A stretch of 64,000 nt of DNA from Stomoxys calcitrans (GCF_963082655.1 NC_081552.1:99397823-99461822); one strand, 5' to 3'; shown: positions 10,675 through 21,970, numbered from the stretch's first letter. Notes: generated from the letters alone by a model not told the origin. Made by a program: numbers and translations.

Positions 10675-12665
10675 ACAAGTAAAAGCGTGCTAAGTTCGGC
10701 CGGGCCGAATCTTATATACCCTCCACCATCGCATTTGTCGAGTTCTTTTCCCGGCATCTCTTCTTAGGCAAAACAAAAAAGGATATGAGAAAAGAGTTGC
10801 TCTGCTATTAAAACGATATCAAGATATGGTCCGGTTCGGACCACAATTTAATTATATGTTGGAGACCTGTGTAAAATTTCAGCCAATTCGTATAAGAATT
10901 GCGCCCATTGGGGCTCACGAAGTAAAATAGAGAGATCGATTTATATGGGAGCTGTATCGGGCTATAGACCGATTCAGACCATAATAAACACGTATGTTGA
11001 TGGTCGTGAGAGGATCCGTAGTACAAAATTTCAGGCAAATCGGATAATAATAGCGACCTCTAGAGGCTCAAGAAGTCAAGATGCCAGATCGGTTTATATG
11101 GCAGCTATATCAGGTTATGAACCGATTTGAACCTTATTTGACACAGTTGTTGAAAGTAAAAATAAAATACGTCATGCAAAATTTCAGCCAAATCGGATAG
11201 GAATTGCGCCCTCTAGAAGCTCAAGAAGTCAAATCCCCAGATCTGTTTATATGACAGCTATTAGGCTATAGACCGATTTCAACCATACTTGGCACAGTTT
11301 TTGGATATCATAACGAAATACTTCTTGCAAAAATTCATTCAAATCGGATAAGAATTGTGCCCTCTAGAGGCTCAAAAAGTCAAGACCCAAGATCGGTTTA
11401 TATGGCAGCTATATCAGGTTATAAACCGATTTGAACCGTACTCAGCACAGTTGTTGGATATCATAACAAAACACGTCGTGCGAAATTCCAATCCAATCGG
11501 ATAAGAATTGCGCCCTCTAGAGGCTCAAGAAGTCAAGACCCAAGATCGGTTTATATGGCAGCTATATCAGGTTATGAACTGATTTGAACCATACTTGGCA
11601 CAGTTGTTGGATATTGTAACAAAACACGTCGTGCAAAATTTCATTCTGATCGGATAAGAATTGCGCACGCTAGGGGCTCAAGAAGTCAAGACCCAAGATC
11701 GGTTTATATGGCAGCTATATCAGGTTATTTATCGATTTGAACCATACTTGGCACAGTTGTTGGATATAATAACAAAACACGTCGTGCAAAATTTCATTCC
11801 AATCGGATAAGAATTGCGCACTCTAGAGGCTCAAGAAGTCAAGACCCAAGATCGGTTTATAAGGCAGCTATATCAGGTTATAAACCGATTTGAACCATAT
11901 TTGGCGCAGTTGTTGGACGTCATAACAAAACACGTCGTTCAAAATTTCATTCTGATCGGATAAGAATTGCGCACGCTAGAGGCTCAAGAAGTCAAGACCC
12001 AAGATCGGTTTATATGGCAGCTATACTAGGTTATGGACCGATTTGAACCATACTTGACACAGTTGTTGGATATCATAGCAAACCACGTCGTGCAAAATTT
12101 CATTCCGATCGGATAAGAATTGCGCACGCTAGAGGCTCAAGAAGTCAAGACCCAAGATCGGTTTATATGGCATCTATACTAGGTTATGGACCGATTTGAA
12201 CCGTACTTGACACAGTTGTTGGATATCATAGCAAACCGCGTCGTGCAAAATTTCATTCTGATCGGATAAGAATTGCGCACTCTAGGGTCTCAAGAAATCA
12301 AGACCCAACATCGGTTTATATGGCAGCTATATCAAAACATGGACCGATATGGCCCATTTACAATACCAACCGACCTACACTAATAAGAAGTATTTGTACA
12401 AAATTTCAAGCGGCTAGCTTTACTCCTTCGGAAGTTAGCGTGCTTTCGACAGACAGACGGACGGACGGACGGACGGACGGACGGACGGACGGACGGACGG
12501 ACGGACGGACGGACGGACAGACGGACGGACATGGCTAGATCGACATAAAATGTGACGACGATCAAGAATATATATACTTTATGGGGTCTCAGACGAATAT
12601 TTCGAGTAGTTACAAACAGAATGACGAAATTAGTATACCCCCCATCTTATGGTGGAGGGTATAAA
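10675..12665 (-). mobile_element. HINE-A with about 9 CTRs and long (GGAC)n, inside a mariner MITE
   Basis: It is complete from ACAAGTAAAAGCGTGC to CTTATGGTGGAGGGTATA. CTR starts near 11088, 11239, 11394, 11544, 11698, 11850, 12003, 12156 and 12311 show a 150-155 bp period. Both outer edges lie in A-rich mariner arm, so the empty site can be inferred. This is one of the longest CTR arrays in the window. Confidence 0.9.
12449..12533. repeat. (GGAC)n microsatellite of a HINE-A
   Basis: This is an almost pure run of the ACGG/GGAC tetranucleotide, about 18 units, with two ACAG variants at the edges, ending at the mini-me core ATGGCTAGATCGACA. Sister copies have 3-12 units, so this locus has expanded. 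Confidence 0.9.
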
Positions 12666-14683
12666 AAGTATATTTGATTGTTCATTCTAAGTTTTATTAA
12701 AAATTCATTTACTTTCTTTTAAAAAATCCGCAATTACTTTTTGGGCAACCCAATATAACCGTTTTAATGAAATATTGGTAATAGCTAGAAAGAAATATAG
12801 TTTCAAAGCACCATACGTCATATTTATTCAATACCTGTTTATAAAGAAATTGAGTTGATTTTAGAAAACCAGGCTACTTTACCAGTAATTTTTATTGGAG
12901 ATTCCAACGTAGACCTCTTGCAGGATGGACAGAGTAGTGAACTGATGTCGTTGTTTTATAGTTTTGATTGTAAAAGCGCGCACAACATGGTGACAAGGCC
13001 AGTAAGTGGGTCCAGTATAAATCATGTCTTTAGTAACTTTGTTGGCAACTTATCCGTTAATTCCATTGAGTGTAGTCTCTGACAATGTCAGAAAGGAACT
13101 ATATAATATAGCGAAAGCGGGGAATGGTCCTAAGAAAGGATGTCTAGTTATAAACAAATGTCTAGGAAAGCCAAAAAGTAAGGAAGTTTCTATTAACGAC
13201 GGTCAAGTTAGAAGAATTTTTTATAATTCTGAGAAGGCGAACTATATAAATAATTACTTTTTGAATTCAGTAAGGGACGTGATATAGCAATACTTCCTGA
13301 TGGTGACGTCAACTTCTGGCATAATGACGTCAACTTCAACTGTAATGGCAATGAGAGCGAATAAATGTCATGGCGATGACTATCATTTATTCGGAAGCGT
13401 ATTAGCAAAATATCTTGCACGCTAGTGAATATTTTTAACGATATGGTGAGTGACTCTGTATATCCTGATGTCTTAAAGGTTCATAAGGTAGTGCCAATAC
13501 CGAAGATTTCTAACACAACTGAAGTAAGCAATTTTAGGCCAATATCGCTTCATTCTATTTACTATTGACAAGATTTTTGAGAGAATCATTTATGACCAGT
13601 TGTTTGGGTATTTCACAGATAACAATTTTTTACATGAGAATCAATATGGGTTTAGAAAGGGATGTGGTAAGGAGGAAGCCGTTTTGAACGGCGTGGACTA
13701 GCTGGAATTTTTTTTTTTTGATTTTTCTAAGGTATTTAGTCCTGTCGATTACACGATTGTGTTCAGCTTGGATGAGGGGTTTCATGGAGTAGCTGCATTT
13801 TTTTCCGATTTTTCTAAGGTGTTTAACCTTGTCGATCACACGATTGTGTTCAGAAAACTATCGTTTTATGGAATACAAGATCGAGATGTATTACTTTTTA
13901 AAATCTACCTGACTAATAGAAAGCAATATGTTGCTACAGATGGGTCTCGAAGTACATTAGGTTCTATTGATTATGATGTTCCCAAGACAACTACCTCTGT
14001 CTTGGCCCGTTATTGTTCTCAATATTTCAGAACGATATCAAGAACTTCCAGTGGAGTGGGAAATTATTCATGTTTGCTGATGATATATGTCTTTTCTACC
14101 CTTATATGAGTGACATGGCTTTAAAGGTTTGTATGGAACGAGATTGATCGACTTGTGTTAAATCCAGGGAAGACTAAACTAGTACGATTTAGACCGTTTC
14201 CCACAAATGACAATTTCAGTGTATTTATTGACGGCGGCAAGAGGCAAATTTTATCTTACAGAATAATTTGTCTTGAGATATGCATATGAACTCAATTAAA
14301 ATGGAAATAGCTCCGGCATTGGAAATTCTTTTAAAGTTTAGAAATAAGTTAAATGTTACATTCAAACTTATGATATGCCATTGTTTAATACAATCACATA
14401 TCAAATACTTAATAATAGTGTATGCTTACAACACAAATAATGTAAGCTTAAAATTTTTACAACGGTTACAAAATAAAGCGCTGAAATTAGTATATAATTT
14501 GCCTGCAGGTTATTCCACCTTGTAGCTTTTTAGAAATGTGTGTAAAAGCATTCTATTAATTAATGGTTTGTATAAGTATGACATATTAAAATATGTTTTC
14601 AAGTGTTTGTAAAATATTGGGTGTCATAAAATATCATTTTCCCAAAATCAATCACATTTAAGTACCAGGAAAATGATTAATCT

Positions 14684-15698
14684 AAAAGTACCGAGGTGAA
14701 GACGTTAAGTTCGCTGGGCCGAACTTTGGATACCCACCACCTCGGGTGGATTTCTTCAAAATCCGGTGAAAATTGCATACCTTATGTCCCATAACAGTTA
14801 TATCGAAATATGATCCGATTTGGACCAAATACTAATAAGTACAATCCTTTGTTCAATTGTGTATAACAAAATATTGGTATTTTCAGTAGCTATATCTAAA
14901 AATAAACCAATGTGTGTGTGTCAAATTTCAGTTAAATCGGATTATAAATGCGCCTTTTTTGGGTCCAAGACTTTAAATCGAGATATAGGTCTATATGGCA
15001 GCTATATCCAAATCTGGACCGATCTGTTCCATAATGCAGAAGTATGTCAAGGGACTTAACTGAATTCACTGTCCCAAATTTTGGCGACATCGGACAATAA
15101 ATACGCCTAAGACCCTTAATCGGAGGATCGGTCTATATGGCAGCTACCTCCAAATCTGGACCGATCTAAGCCAAATTCAGCAAAATCGGATAATAAATGT
15201 GGCTCTTATGGGCCTAAGACTCTAAATCGGAGAATCGGATAATAAATGTGGCTTTTATGGGCCTAAGACCCTAAATCGGAGGATCGGTCTATATGGCAGC
15301 TATATCCAAATCTGGACCGATCTGAGCCAAATTGACGAAGAATGTCGGAGGGCCTAACACAGCTCACTGTCCCAAATTTCAGCAAAATTCGAAAATGAAT
15401 GTGGCTTTTACTGGCCTTAGACCCTAAATCGGCGGATCGGTGTATATGGGGGCTGTATCAAGATATAGTCCGATATAGCCCATCTTCGAACTTATCCTCC
15501 TTATGGACAAAAAAAGAATCTGTGCAAAGTTTCAGCTCAACAGACAGACGGACGGACATGCCTAGATCGTCTTAGATTTTTACGCTGATCAAGAATATAT
15601 TGTATGTACACTTTATAGGGTCGGAAATGGATATTTCGATGTGTTGTAAACGGCAAAAAAAAAATTAAAATACCCCCATCCTTCGTTGGTGGGTATAA
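14684..15698 (-). mobile_element. HINE-B copy, diverged
   Basis: The hairpin end is decayed (TTCGCTGGGCCGAAC) but TTTGGATACCCACCACCTCG is intact. About four CTRs follow, one showing a partial tandem duplication of about 59 bp at 15188-15275. The 5' end CCATCCTTCGTTGGTGGGTATA is present. It cuts off the 3' end of the CR1-group LINE relic. Confidence 0.75.
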
Positions 15699-15734
15699 TA
15701 ATGCAACCAATTTCGACTTTCAAAAAAAAAAAAG

Positions 15735-15806
15735 TTGACAGATACGATCCGTGGGGGAGGGTATATAAGATTCGGTCCTGCTGAACTCAGCACGCCTTTA
15801 CATGTT
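15735..15806 (+). mobile_element. HINE-A 3'-end scrap
   Basis: GATACGATCCGTGGGGGAGG, TATATAAGATTCGGTCCTGC and GAACTCAGCACGCCTTTACA form a diverged HINE-A terminus without the body. Confidence 0.55.
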
Positions 15807-15856
15807 TTTATAAATTTTTTTTTTCATTATTTTTTAAAAAAAGGACTTTAAAAAAA

Positions 15857-16676
15857 TTAGAAGCGTGCTAATTTTGACCCAGTCGAATCATATATACCAT
15901 GGATCACATCTGTCAAGTTCTTTGAATGACGTTTTCAAATACATATGAGCTATATTAAGTTATTGACCGAACTTGACCGTATGGACCGTACTGTTAGAAG
16001 TCATAGAAAAGAACCACATCTAAAATTTCAGGCGAATCGAGTAATAATCGCGCCCTCCAGAGGCTCAAAAGAACAAACTGGGAGATCGGTTTATATGGCA
16101 GTTATATTCGGTTATATACTGATTTAGACCATACATGGAACAGTTGTTGGAAGTCACACCAAAACGATATATGGAAAATTTTAACCATATTGGATAAGAA
16201 TTGCGCCCTCTAGAAGACCAAGAAGTATAATCGGATCATATGATATGATTTGGACCATATTTGACACATTTGTTGAAAGTTAAAATAAAACACTTCGTGC
16301 AAAATTTCGAATTAGACCCAAGATCGAGACCCAAGATCGGTTTATAAGACAGCTATATCAGGTTATCGACCGATTGAGACCATACTTGGCACAGTTGGTT
16401 GAAGTGATACTTAAACGATTTATGCTAAATTTCAACCATATTAGATAAGAATTGCGCCCTCTAGAAGCTGAAGAAATCAAGACCCAAGATCTGTCTATAT
16501 GGCAGACATATCAACAAATTAACCGATTTGGCCCATTAACAATCCTGACCTACACTAATAGTGAGTATTTGACGATCAATAATATACTTTATGGGTTCTT
16601 AGACGCATATTTCGAGGTGTTTGAAAACGGAATGACGAAATTACTATAACTGCCACCCTGTGGTGGAGGGTATAAA
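15857..16676 (-). mobile_element. Old HINE-A copy
   Basis: The leader is degraded (AGAAGCGTGCTAATTTTGAC, CATATATACCATGGATCAC). About three diverged CTRs (GATCGGTTTATATGGCAGTT) follow, then remnants of the closing segment. It ends CTGTGGTGGAGGGTATA. The microsatellite and most of the mini-me core are lost. Confidence 0.65.
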
Positions 16677-16749
16677 AAAGAAAAGAAACAACCAACATCA
16701 GCTATATTGATTGTAACTGTCTCCTAATGAAAATTCAAATGACAACAAA

Positions 16750-16822
16750 GGTGCTCAGTGGGTCCGAGCGAACGTGCTAGCGTTTAAGGACATGAATTGC
16801 GAGTTCAAATCCTACTTTGGAC
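16750..16822 (+). ncRNA. Possible tRNA-derived (SINE-like) remnant
   Basis: GAGTTCAAATCC at 16801-16812 fits a pol III B box, and GGTCCGAGCGAACGTGCTAG about 40 bp upstream has A-box-like character. No convincing acceptor stem was found by eye, so it is more likely a SINE head or tRNA pseudogene than a working tRNA. Confidence 0.25.
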
Positions 16823-16937
16823 ATTCATTTTTTTCTGTTCATTTAAATGAATTTATTGAAATCAATACATGTATAATAAAATCTCGTTTCAAAATAGCCT
16901 GGCACATCGACATTATTACAATAATATATTTAAAACA

Positions 16938-17175
16938 AACAAGTTGGAACGTGCTAAGTTCGGCCGGGCCGAATCTTATATACCCTCCACCACAGATAGC
17001 ATTTGTCGAGTTCTTTGCGCGGTATCTCTTTTTTGGCAAACAACGAATAATGAAAAAGAACTGTTATGCTATTGGAGCTATATCAAGTTATAGACTGATT
17101 CAAACCATAAATCAATTGAATGCAGAACATCGTAGAATTCATTGTATAATATTTCACTTGATCCCCCAATTGTAA
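16938..17175 (-). mobile_element. Truncated HINE-A, 3' end only
   Basis: It has ACAAGTTGGAACGTGCTAAG, the hairpin, TATATACCCTCCACCACAG and a leader of the variant with GGCAAACAACGAATAATG. It stops at 17175 where a class C array starts. The same leader variant occurs at 46508 and in the copy ending at 60109. Confidence 0.65.
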
Positions 17176-17990
17176 AGCACCACCTAGATTCTTGGACATA
17201 AAGTTTAATGTCATATTCGTAATCTGATAACCAAACAACTTTAATTTGAGGCTCATCCAGCTATGATCGAGTTATTTTCCCATTTGGGGGTGGGGCGACC
17301 GCCAATTACTTGGACCTCATTTTTTATTTCATATTCGTAGTCTAGTCCGAATACCTTTCATTTGAGTCCCATATTGATATCTACGTCAAATATGTATCTT
17401 TGGAGGAGTTTTTTTTTGGGTTGGACGACCCCTCGCATACTTGATCCCAATTTTTAATACGATATTCGTATTCTACTCCCCAATACCTTTCATTTTATAT
17501 CCATATTGTCCCTATCGGTCCACTTTTGAGTTTAAATGGTGTTTTGGTGTCCGTCCCCTTCCAATATCAACAAACTAAAAAGCCTTTTCTTCCTTCCTGA
17601 CAATTTTCGTAATCTACTCCCGAATACCTTTCATTGGAGTCCCATATTGTCATGATCGTCCAATAAACCTATTTTTGGGGGATTTGGGGTCGGGGCGGCC
17701 ACCCAGTTTCTTGGATCCAATTTTTGATATGAAATTCCTAGTCTACTCCTAAATACTTTTCATTTAAATCCCATGTTGTCCCGATAGGTTCACTTTTATT
17801 TTGGGTCGTACTTTTAGGGTGGGGGGAGGTTATTTAATGTGTTCTCGGAATAATAGTTTGCGGTCAAGTATTTCACCAAGATAGTTGGCATGATTTTTGA
17901 TGTCTATAGTACTGCTATAATATTGTACGTAAATGTTCTACATGTCCGTCTTTTGGCAGATTTGTTGTAGGGGAAAATAATTGCCTATGT
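17176..17990 (-). repeat. Class C tandem array (reverse orientation)
   Basis: Diverged units are marked by CCTTTCATTTGAGTCCCATA at about 17354, 17484, 17626 and 17757, giving periods of 130-142 bp, with G-rich blocks such as GGGGTGGGGCGACC between. The orientation is opposite to the arrays at 32421, 48931 and 51220. No ends or coding capacity are recognisable. Confidence 0.65.
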
Positions 17991-18002
17991 TTTCTCGTGA
18001 TT

Positions 18003-19180
18003 TTTTCATACCCGCCACCGAAGGATGGGAACATATTCATTTTGTCATTCCATTTACAACACATCGAAAAATCCATTTCCGACCCTATAAAGTATATATA
18101 TTCTTGATCGCTGTAAAAATCTAAGACGATCTAGACATGTCCGTCCATCTCTCTGGCTGCCTGTTAAAATCACGCTACAGTCTTAAAAAATAGAGATATT
18201 GAGCTGAAACTTTGCACAGATTCTCTTTTTGTACATAGGCAGGTTGAGATCAAAGATGGGCTATATCGGATTATATCTTGATATAGCGCCCATATAAACG
18301 GATCCGCCGATTAAAGGTCTTGGACCCATAAAAAACACATTTTTTATCCGATATCGCTGAAATTTGGAACAGTGAGTTGTGTTAGGCCCTTCGATATCCT
18401 TATTAATGTGGCGCAGATTGGTTCAGGTTTGCCATATAGACCGATCTCTAGTTAAAGTCTTGGGTCCATAGGTAATTTTGGATAGTGAGTTGTGTTAGGC
18501 CCTTCGACAATTTTCTGCAATTTTGCCTACATCGGTCTAGATTTGGATATAGCTGCCATATAGACCGATCTTTCGATTTAAGGTCTTGGGCCCATAAAAG
18601 GGGCATTTATTATCGGTTTTAGCCGAAATTTCGGACAGTGAGTTGAATTAGGGCCTTCGACATTCTTTTTCAATTTAGCCCAGATCGCTACAGATTTGGA
18701 TATAGCTGCCGTATAGACTGATTTCTCGATTTAAAGTTTTTGACCCATAATTTATTGTCCGATTTCGCCCAAATTTGGGACAGTGAGTTGTGCTAGACCC
18801 TTCTGCACCCCTTTTCAATTTGACCCAGATCGGTTCGGGTTTGGATAGAGCTGCCATAGGCCGATCTCTCGATTTAATGTCTTTGTCCCATTAAAGGCGC
18901 ATTTACAATATAATTTTCGCCATCCGTGTCGTATATGCTTCAGTTCGGTCTGTATTCGGATATAACTAAAAAAAAATACCAATATTTTGTTCTACAAAAT
19001 TGAACAATGAGTTGTTCTTATTAGACCACTCAATATCAGTGCCGAATTTGGTCCAAATCTGACTATATTTCGATATAGCGGCTATGGGGGCACAAATTAC
19101 GCATTTTTCACCGGATTGTGACAAAATGTGGTTTACATATATACCCGGGATGGTGGGTACCCAAAGTTCAGCCCGGCCGA
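18003..19180 (+). mobile_element. HINE-B, left arm of an inverted pair
   Basis: The 5' end CATACCCGCCACCGAAGGAT is followed by mini-me core, a weak GTCC microsatellite, CTRs and the internal inverted motif GGGATGGTGGGTACCC. The hairpin half GCCCGGCCGA stops at 19180, where a HINE-B in the opposite orientation begins; the final CTTACTTGT end is missing. Confidence 0.75.
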
Positions 19181-20028
19181 GAAAGATGTCGAAGGGCCTA
19201 AGGCAAATCACTGTCCCAAACTTCAGTAAAATCGGATAATAAATGTGACTTTTATGGGCCTAAGACCATGAATCGGAGGAAGGGTCTATATGGCAGCTAT
19301 ATCCAAATTTGGACCGATCTGGGCCAAATTGACGAAGGATGTCGAAGGGATCAACGGAACTCACTGTCCCAAATTTCAGCAAAATCGGATAATAAATTGG
19401 CTTTTATGGGCCTAAGACCATAAATCGGAGGATCGGTCTATATGGCAGCTATATCCAAATTTGGACCGATCTGGACCAAATTATCGAAGGATGTCGAAGG
19501 GCTCAATGCAACACACTGTCCCAAATTTCAGCAAAATCGGATAATAAATGTGGCTTTTATGGGCCTAAGGCCATAAATCGGAGGATCGGTCTATATGGCA
19601 GCTATATCCAAATTTGAAACGATCTAGGCCAAATTGACGAAGGATATCGAAGGGCTCAACGCAACTCACTGTCCCAAATTTCAGCAAAATCGGATAATAA
19701 ATGTGGATTTTATGGGCCTAAGGCCATAAATCGGCGGATCGGTCTATATGGGGGCTATATCAAGATATAGTCCGATATAGCTAATCTTCGAACTTAACTT
19801 GCTTATGGACAAAACAAGAATCTGTGCAAAATTTCAGCTCAATATCTCAATTTTTAAAGACTGTAGCGTGATTTCAACAGACAGACGGACGGACATGTCT
19901 AGATCGTCTTAGATTTTTACGCTGATCAAGAATATATATACTTTATAGGGTCGGAAATGGATATTTCGATGTGTTGCAAACGGAATGACAAAATGAATAT
20001 ACCCCCATCCTTCGGTGGTGGGTATAAA
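19181..20028 (-). mobile_element. HINE-B, right arm of an inverted pair
   Basis: It starts abruptly within a CTR (GAAAGATGTCGAAGGGCC), has about four CTRs, AGCGTGATTTCAACAGACAG, the mini-me core and CCATCCTTCGGTGGTGGGTA. Its hairpin end is absent, so with 18003-19180 the two intact 5' ends face outward as long terminal inverted repeats. Confidence 0.75.
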
Positions 20029-20034
20029 AATTAT

Positions 20035-20660
20035 TTGCCTATTCCGCAAAGTTCACTTATCTAAAAAATTGGCTACAGTCTTGCAAAAATATTTTGGAAA
20101 ATTCTTTTTGAGTAGCTTATATGTCAGGCCGTAGTGCCGCACTGAATCGAATGCCTCTTCGATGTCTAATAATAAAATTCCTGTAGATCTCTTGCATCTC
20201 TTATTTTAAAGAATTTTATTCTGTATTCGCTTGATTTGATGGACTGTGCTGCGACCTATTTTGAAACCAAATTGTTCCATACAAATGATATATTGATCAG
20301 TTACAAGCTTATAAATTCTCCATTATATGCTCTTTTCATATAGTTTTCTAGGGTTACTTATGTTGGTTTAGAAGGCTTATGTACGGCTATGATTTTAGAT
20401 TTCTTGATACAATTTTCTTCACAGCTTCTATCGGAAGGTTTTAAAGTAATATATTTTTTGGAATTTTGACCGTTGTCGAATTTTTTAATTAGGCAATTTA
20501 CAACAACTTATCTCTAACCGTTCTCATATGGAGGATTTTGTAATATTTTTTTTTTTCGATTCTATTTCACACTCCGTTGAGGCCATGGTTACAGTTGAAA
20601 TCTGGGGCTTTATTGCGTTTCAATATGAATATGTAGTAAAATGTACGTAGAGAAGAATTG
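20035..20660 (-). pseudogene. Jockey-like LINE reverse transcriptase relic
   Basis: Reverse translation gives, in order, KRNKAP (thumb-proximal motif, near 20620), KSKIIAVHKPSKPT, EQFGFKIGRSTVHQIKRI-like text, and GILLLDIEEAFDSVRHYGLT (RT motif with the first catalytic Asp) near 20150-20190, then KLLKKNFPKYFCKTVANFL. Frames shift and stops occur. The FADD box, endonuclease and ends are absent. It lies just past the 3' end of the minus-strand cuticle gene; 20661-20780 has nothing recognised. Confidence 0.7.
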
Positions 20661-20788
20661 CCGATTGAACTATTCTTTTACTAAATGATTAACAAGTTTT
20701 GCGAAGATTAAACTGAAAATGGCGTCACATTTCCTATGTAGTTTCACAAATCGAAAAAAAATTGTTATTTCCATTATGAAAATTTGCA

Positions 20789-20794
20789 TTTATT
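20789..20794 (-). terminator. Candidate polyadenylation signal of the first cuticle gene
   Basis: TTTATT on the + strand is AATAAA on the minus strand, about 136 bp past the stop codon at 20930. It is the nearest canonical hexamer found by eye. Confidence 0.4.
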
Positions 20795-20929
20795 TAAAAA
20801 AATTAACATTTGCGAAATTAAAAGTTTTTCACAAAATTATATGAAATGTATCACATGTTGGGGTGGCTGAAAATCGAGTGGCAAATAATTTATCCTAAAG
20901 AGGCAAAGATTTTGTAGCTGAGTGTCAAT

Positions 20930-21579
20930 TTAATGTAAGTGGAAATTGACATAACTGGTTGCATGTCCATGTCCATGATCGCCGTGGCCACCTTCCAAAC
21001 CACCATGATGGTATGTATGATGATGATGAATTTCTGGATGATAAGCATGACCAATTTTCTTTACAACAGCATTGAAACCATTATGTTTGTCGGCATGATA
21101 GTCAACCACACGAGTTGTGCCGTCAGCTTCTTTTAAAGTGTAGCTGCCTGCAAAGTTTAACAAAAAGCGCAAATTAGTTAACCTAAAATAAACTGTAATA
21201 ACATTTTTCAATTACCTTTAACATGATTGCCATCACGATGTTCCCATTGGTCTTTAATATCTCCTGTCTTGGAATCCTTTACACCATATTTGAATTCATA
21301 TTTAGGATGTGAATGATAATCATGATGGTCCCAGCCACTATGACTATCTCCATGACCAGACCATCCATGGCTATCTCCTCCATGTCCAGACCAACCATGG
21401 CCATGACTTATACTATGTGCTGCCCAACCATGGCCATCATCACTGTGTCCCGACCAGCCATGATGAGCGGTTGGTTCATGTTTTGTGATCAGTGAATAGC
21501 TGCTAGCTCCATGATGCAAATGTCCAGCAGCAGCTAAGCCAGAAATGGCCAAAAAGGATCCAAGTGCCAGAAATTTCAT
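20930..21579 (-). CDS. RR-2 cuticle protein, His/Gly/Trp-rich (193 aa, two exons)
   Basis: Exons are 21579-21216 and 21147-20930; the 68-bp intron has GT-AG ends and splits Gly122. Residues 1-18 ([18 protein letters not shown]) form a signal peptide, so the product is secreted into the cuticle. The N-terminal half is low-complexity with repeated GWSGH (near 41, 62 and 72) and many His. Residues 92-150 form an RR-2 chitin-binding domain: [29 protein letters not shown], then [20 protein letters not shown]. The tail is His-rich. The neighbour at 22068 is a divergent paralogue with the same intron position and a 218-nt second exon. Family function (structural chitin-binding protein) is established; stage and tissue cannot be told from sequence. 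The start codon is chosen because the signal peptide begins there. Confidence 0.93.
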
Positions 21580-21631
21580 TTTTCTAAAATAATGATAAAA
21601 TTGTAGTTTATTCGATTGTTGAAATCCAAAG

Positions 21632-21670
21632 AACTGATACCAATTTCTTGTTGCTTTCGGGGTATTTATA
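21632..21670 (-). promoter_or_regulatory. TATA box and initiator of the minus-strand cuticle gene
   Basis: On the minus strand TATAAATA lies at 21670-21663 and the arthropod initiator TCAGTT at 21637-21632, placing the start at about 21635, 35 nt after the first T of TATA. The predicted 5' UTR is about 56 nt with no obvious intron. Confidence 0.65.
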
Positions 21671-21970
21671 CCAAGTAATGTACGACATGGTATGAATATT
21701 TGCCAATTTCTTGCAGCGTTTAATCAACCAAAAATTCTTTTTCGCTTTGTTTCAAATTCCCTTCACAAATTTTGCTTTACAGCTTGAACATTTCATAGTA
21801 TTCTACGTTTTCAGAATGCGTCATTAACAACAAAACTTTGGCTAGTTCAGTAGCAGTGAAATCATATTCGTGTTAAGTAGACCTCCTAAGCAATCAACCA
21901 TTCAGAAAAATACCAAAAGTGCTTTAACTACCAACACAATTATTTAAATTGAAAGGTGGCCGAAAAATAA

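Larger units (their letters stand above)
10532..12753. mobile_element. Mariner-derived MITE hosting a HINE-A
   Basis: The terminal repeats TTGGGTTGCCCAAAAAGTAA (left) and its reverse complement (right, 12734-12753) are nearly perfect inverses over at least 28 bp with one mismatch (ATTGGGG versus ATTGCGG). TA target duplications lie at 10530-10531 and 12754-12755. Arms of about 143 and 88 bp contain no transposase sequence. It is a different mariner family from that at 4001-5712, and lies inside the LINE relic. Confidence 0.9.
6600..14690 (+). mobile_element. Decayed CR1-group LINE with nested insertions
   Basis: LINE pieces lie at 6600-6781, 8285-8835, 10341-10531 and 12754-14690. All match, in order, the intact element at 26802-31135, from the ORF1 start to near the ORF2 end. 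The gaps are filled by HINE-B (6782-8284), HINE-A (8836-10340) and a mariner (10532-12753) that itself holds a HINE-A. The LINE is truncated on the right by a HINE-B at about 14684. Numerous stops, frameshifts and deletions show that this copy is older than its relative. Confidence 0.8.
10400..14690 (+). pseudogene. ORF2 (endonuclease/RT) relic of the CR1-group LINE, interrupted by a mariner
   Basis: About 10480-10531 reads DLAILSINSGSVSSVDKY, matching the endonuclease start of the intact ORF2 (VISVNIRSVSSIDKFNRF). After the mariner it resumes as NRFNE, and from 12855 gives VIFIGDSNVDLLQDGQ and NMVTRPVSGSSINHVF (endonuclease DxN region). RT-like segments follow: QYGFRKGCG, FSDFSKVFNLVDH with a duplicated upstream copy, then FADD-equivalent text near 14075 and FLQRLQNKALKLVYNLPAGY at about 14450-14515. 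It is broken by many stops. The end resembles intact ORF2 to SQNQ. Confidence 0.8.

Noticed and set aside
12320..12565. ORFs with (RTDG)n or (VRPS)n repeats, here and at 41495-41719
   Set aside because: They are translations of the GGAC microsatellite.
10675..12665. Regularly spaced repeats that could suggest a CRISPR array
   Set aside because: The unit is about 154 bp with the whole unit repeated, not short repeats with unique spacers; the DNA is eukaryotic and the structure fits CTRs of a DINE-1-like element.
21313..21495. Met-rich + strand ORFs opposite and within the cuticle genes
   Set aside because: They are shadows of His-rich coding sequence (CAT/ATG complement).
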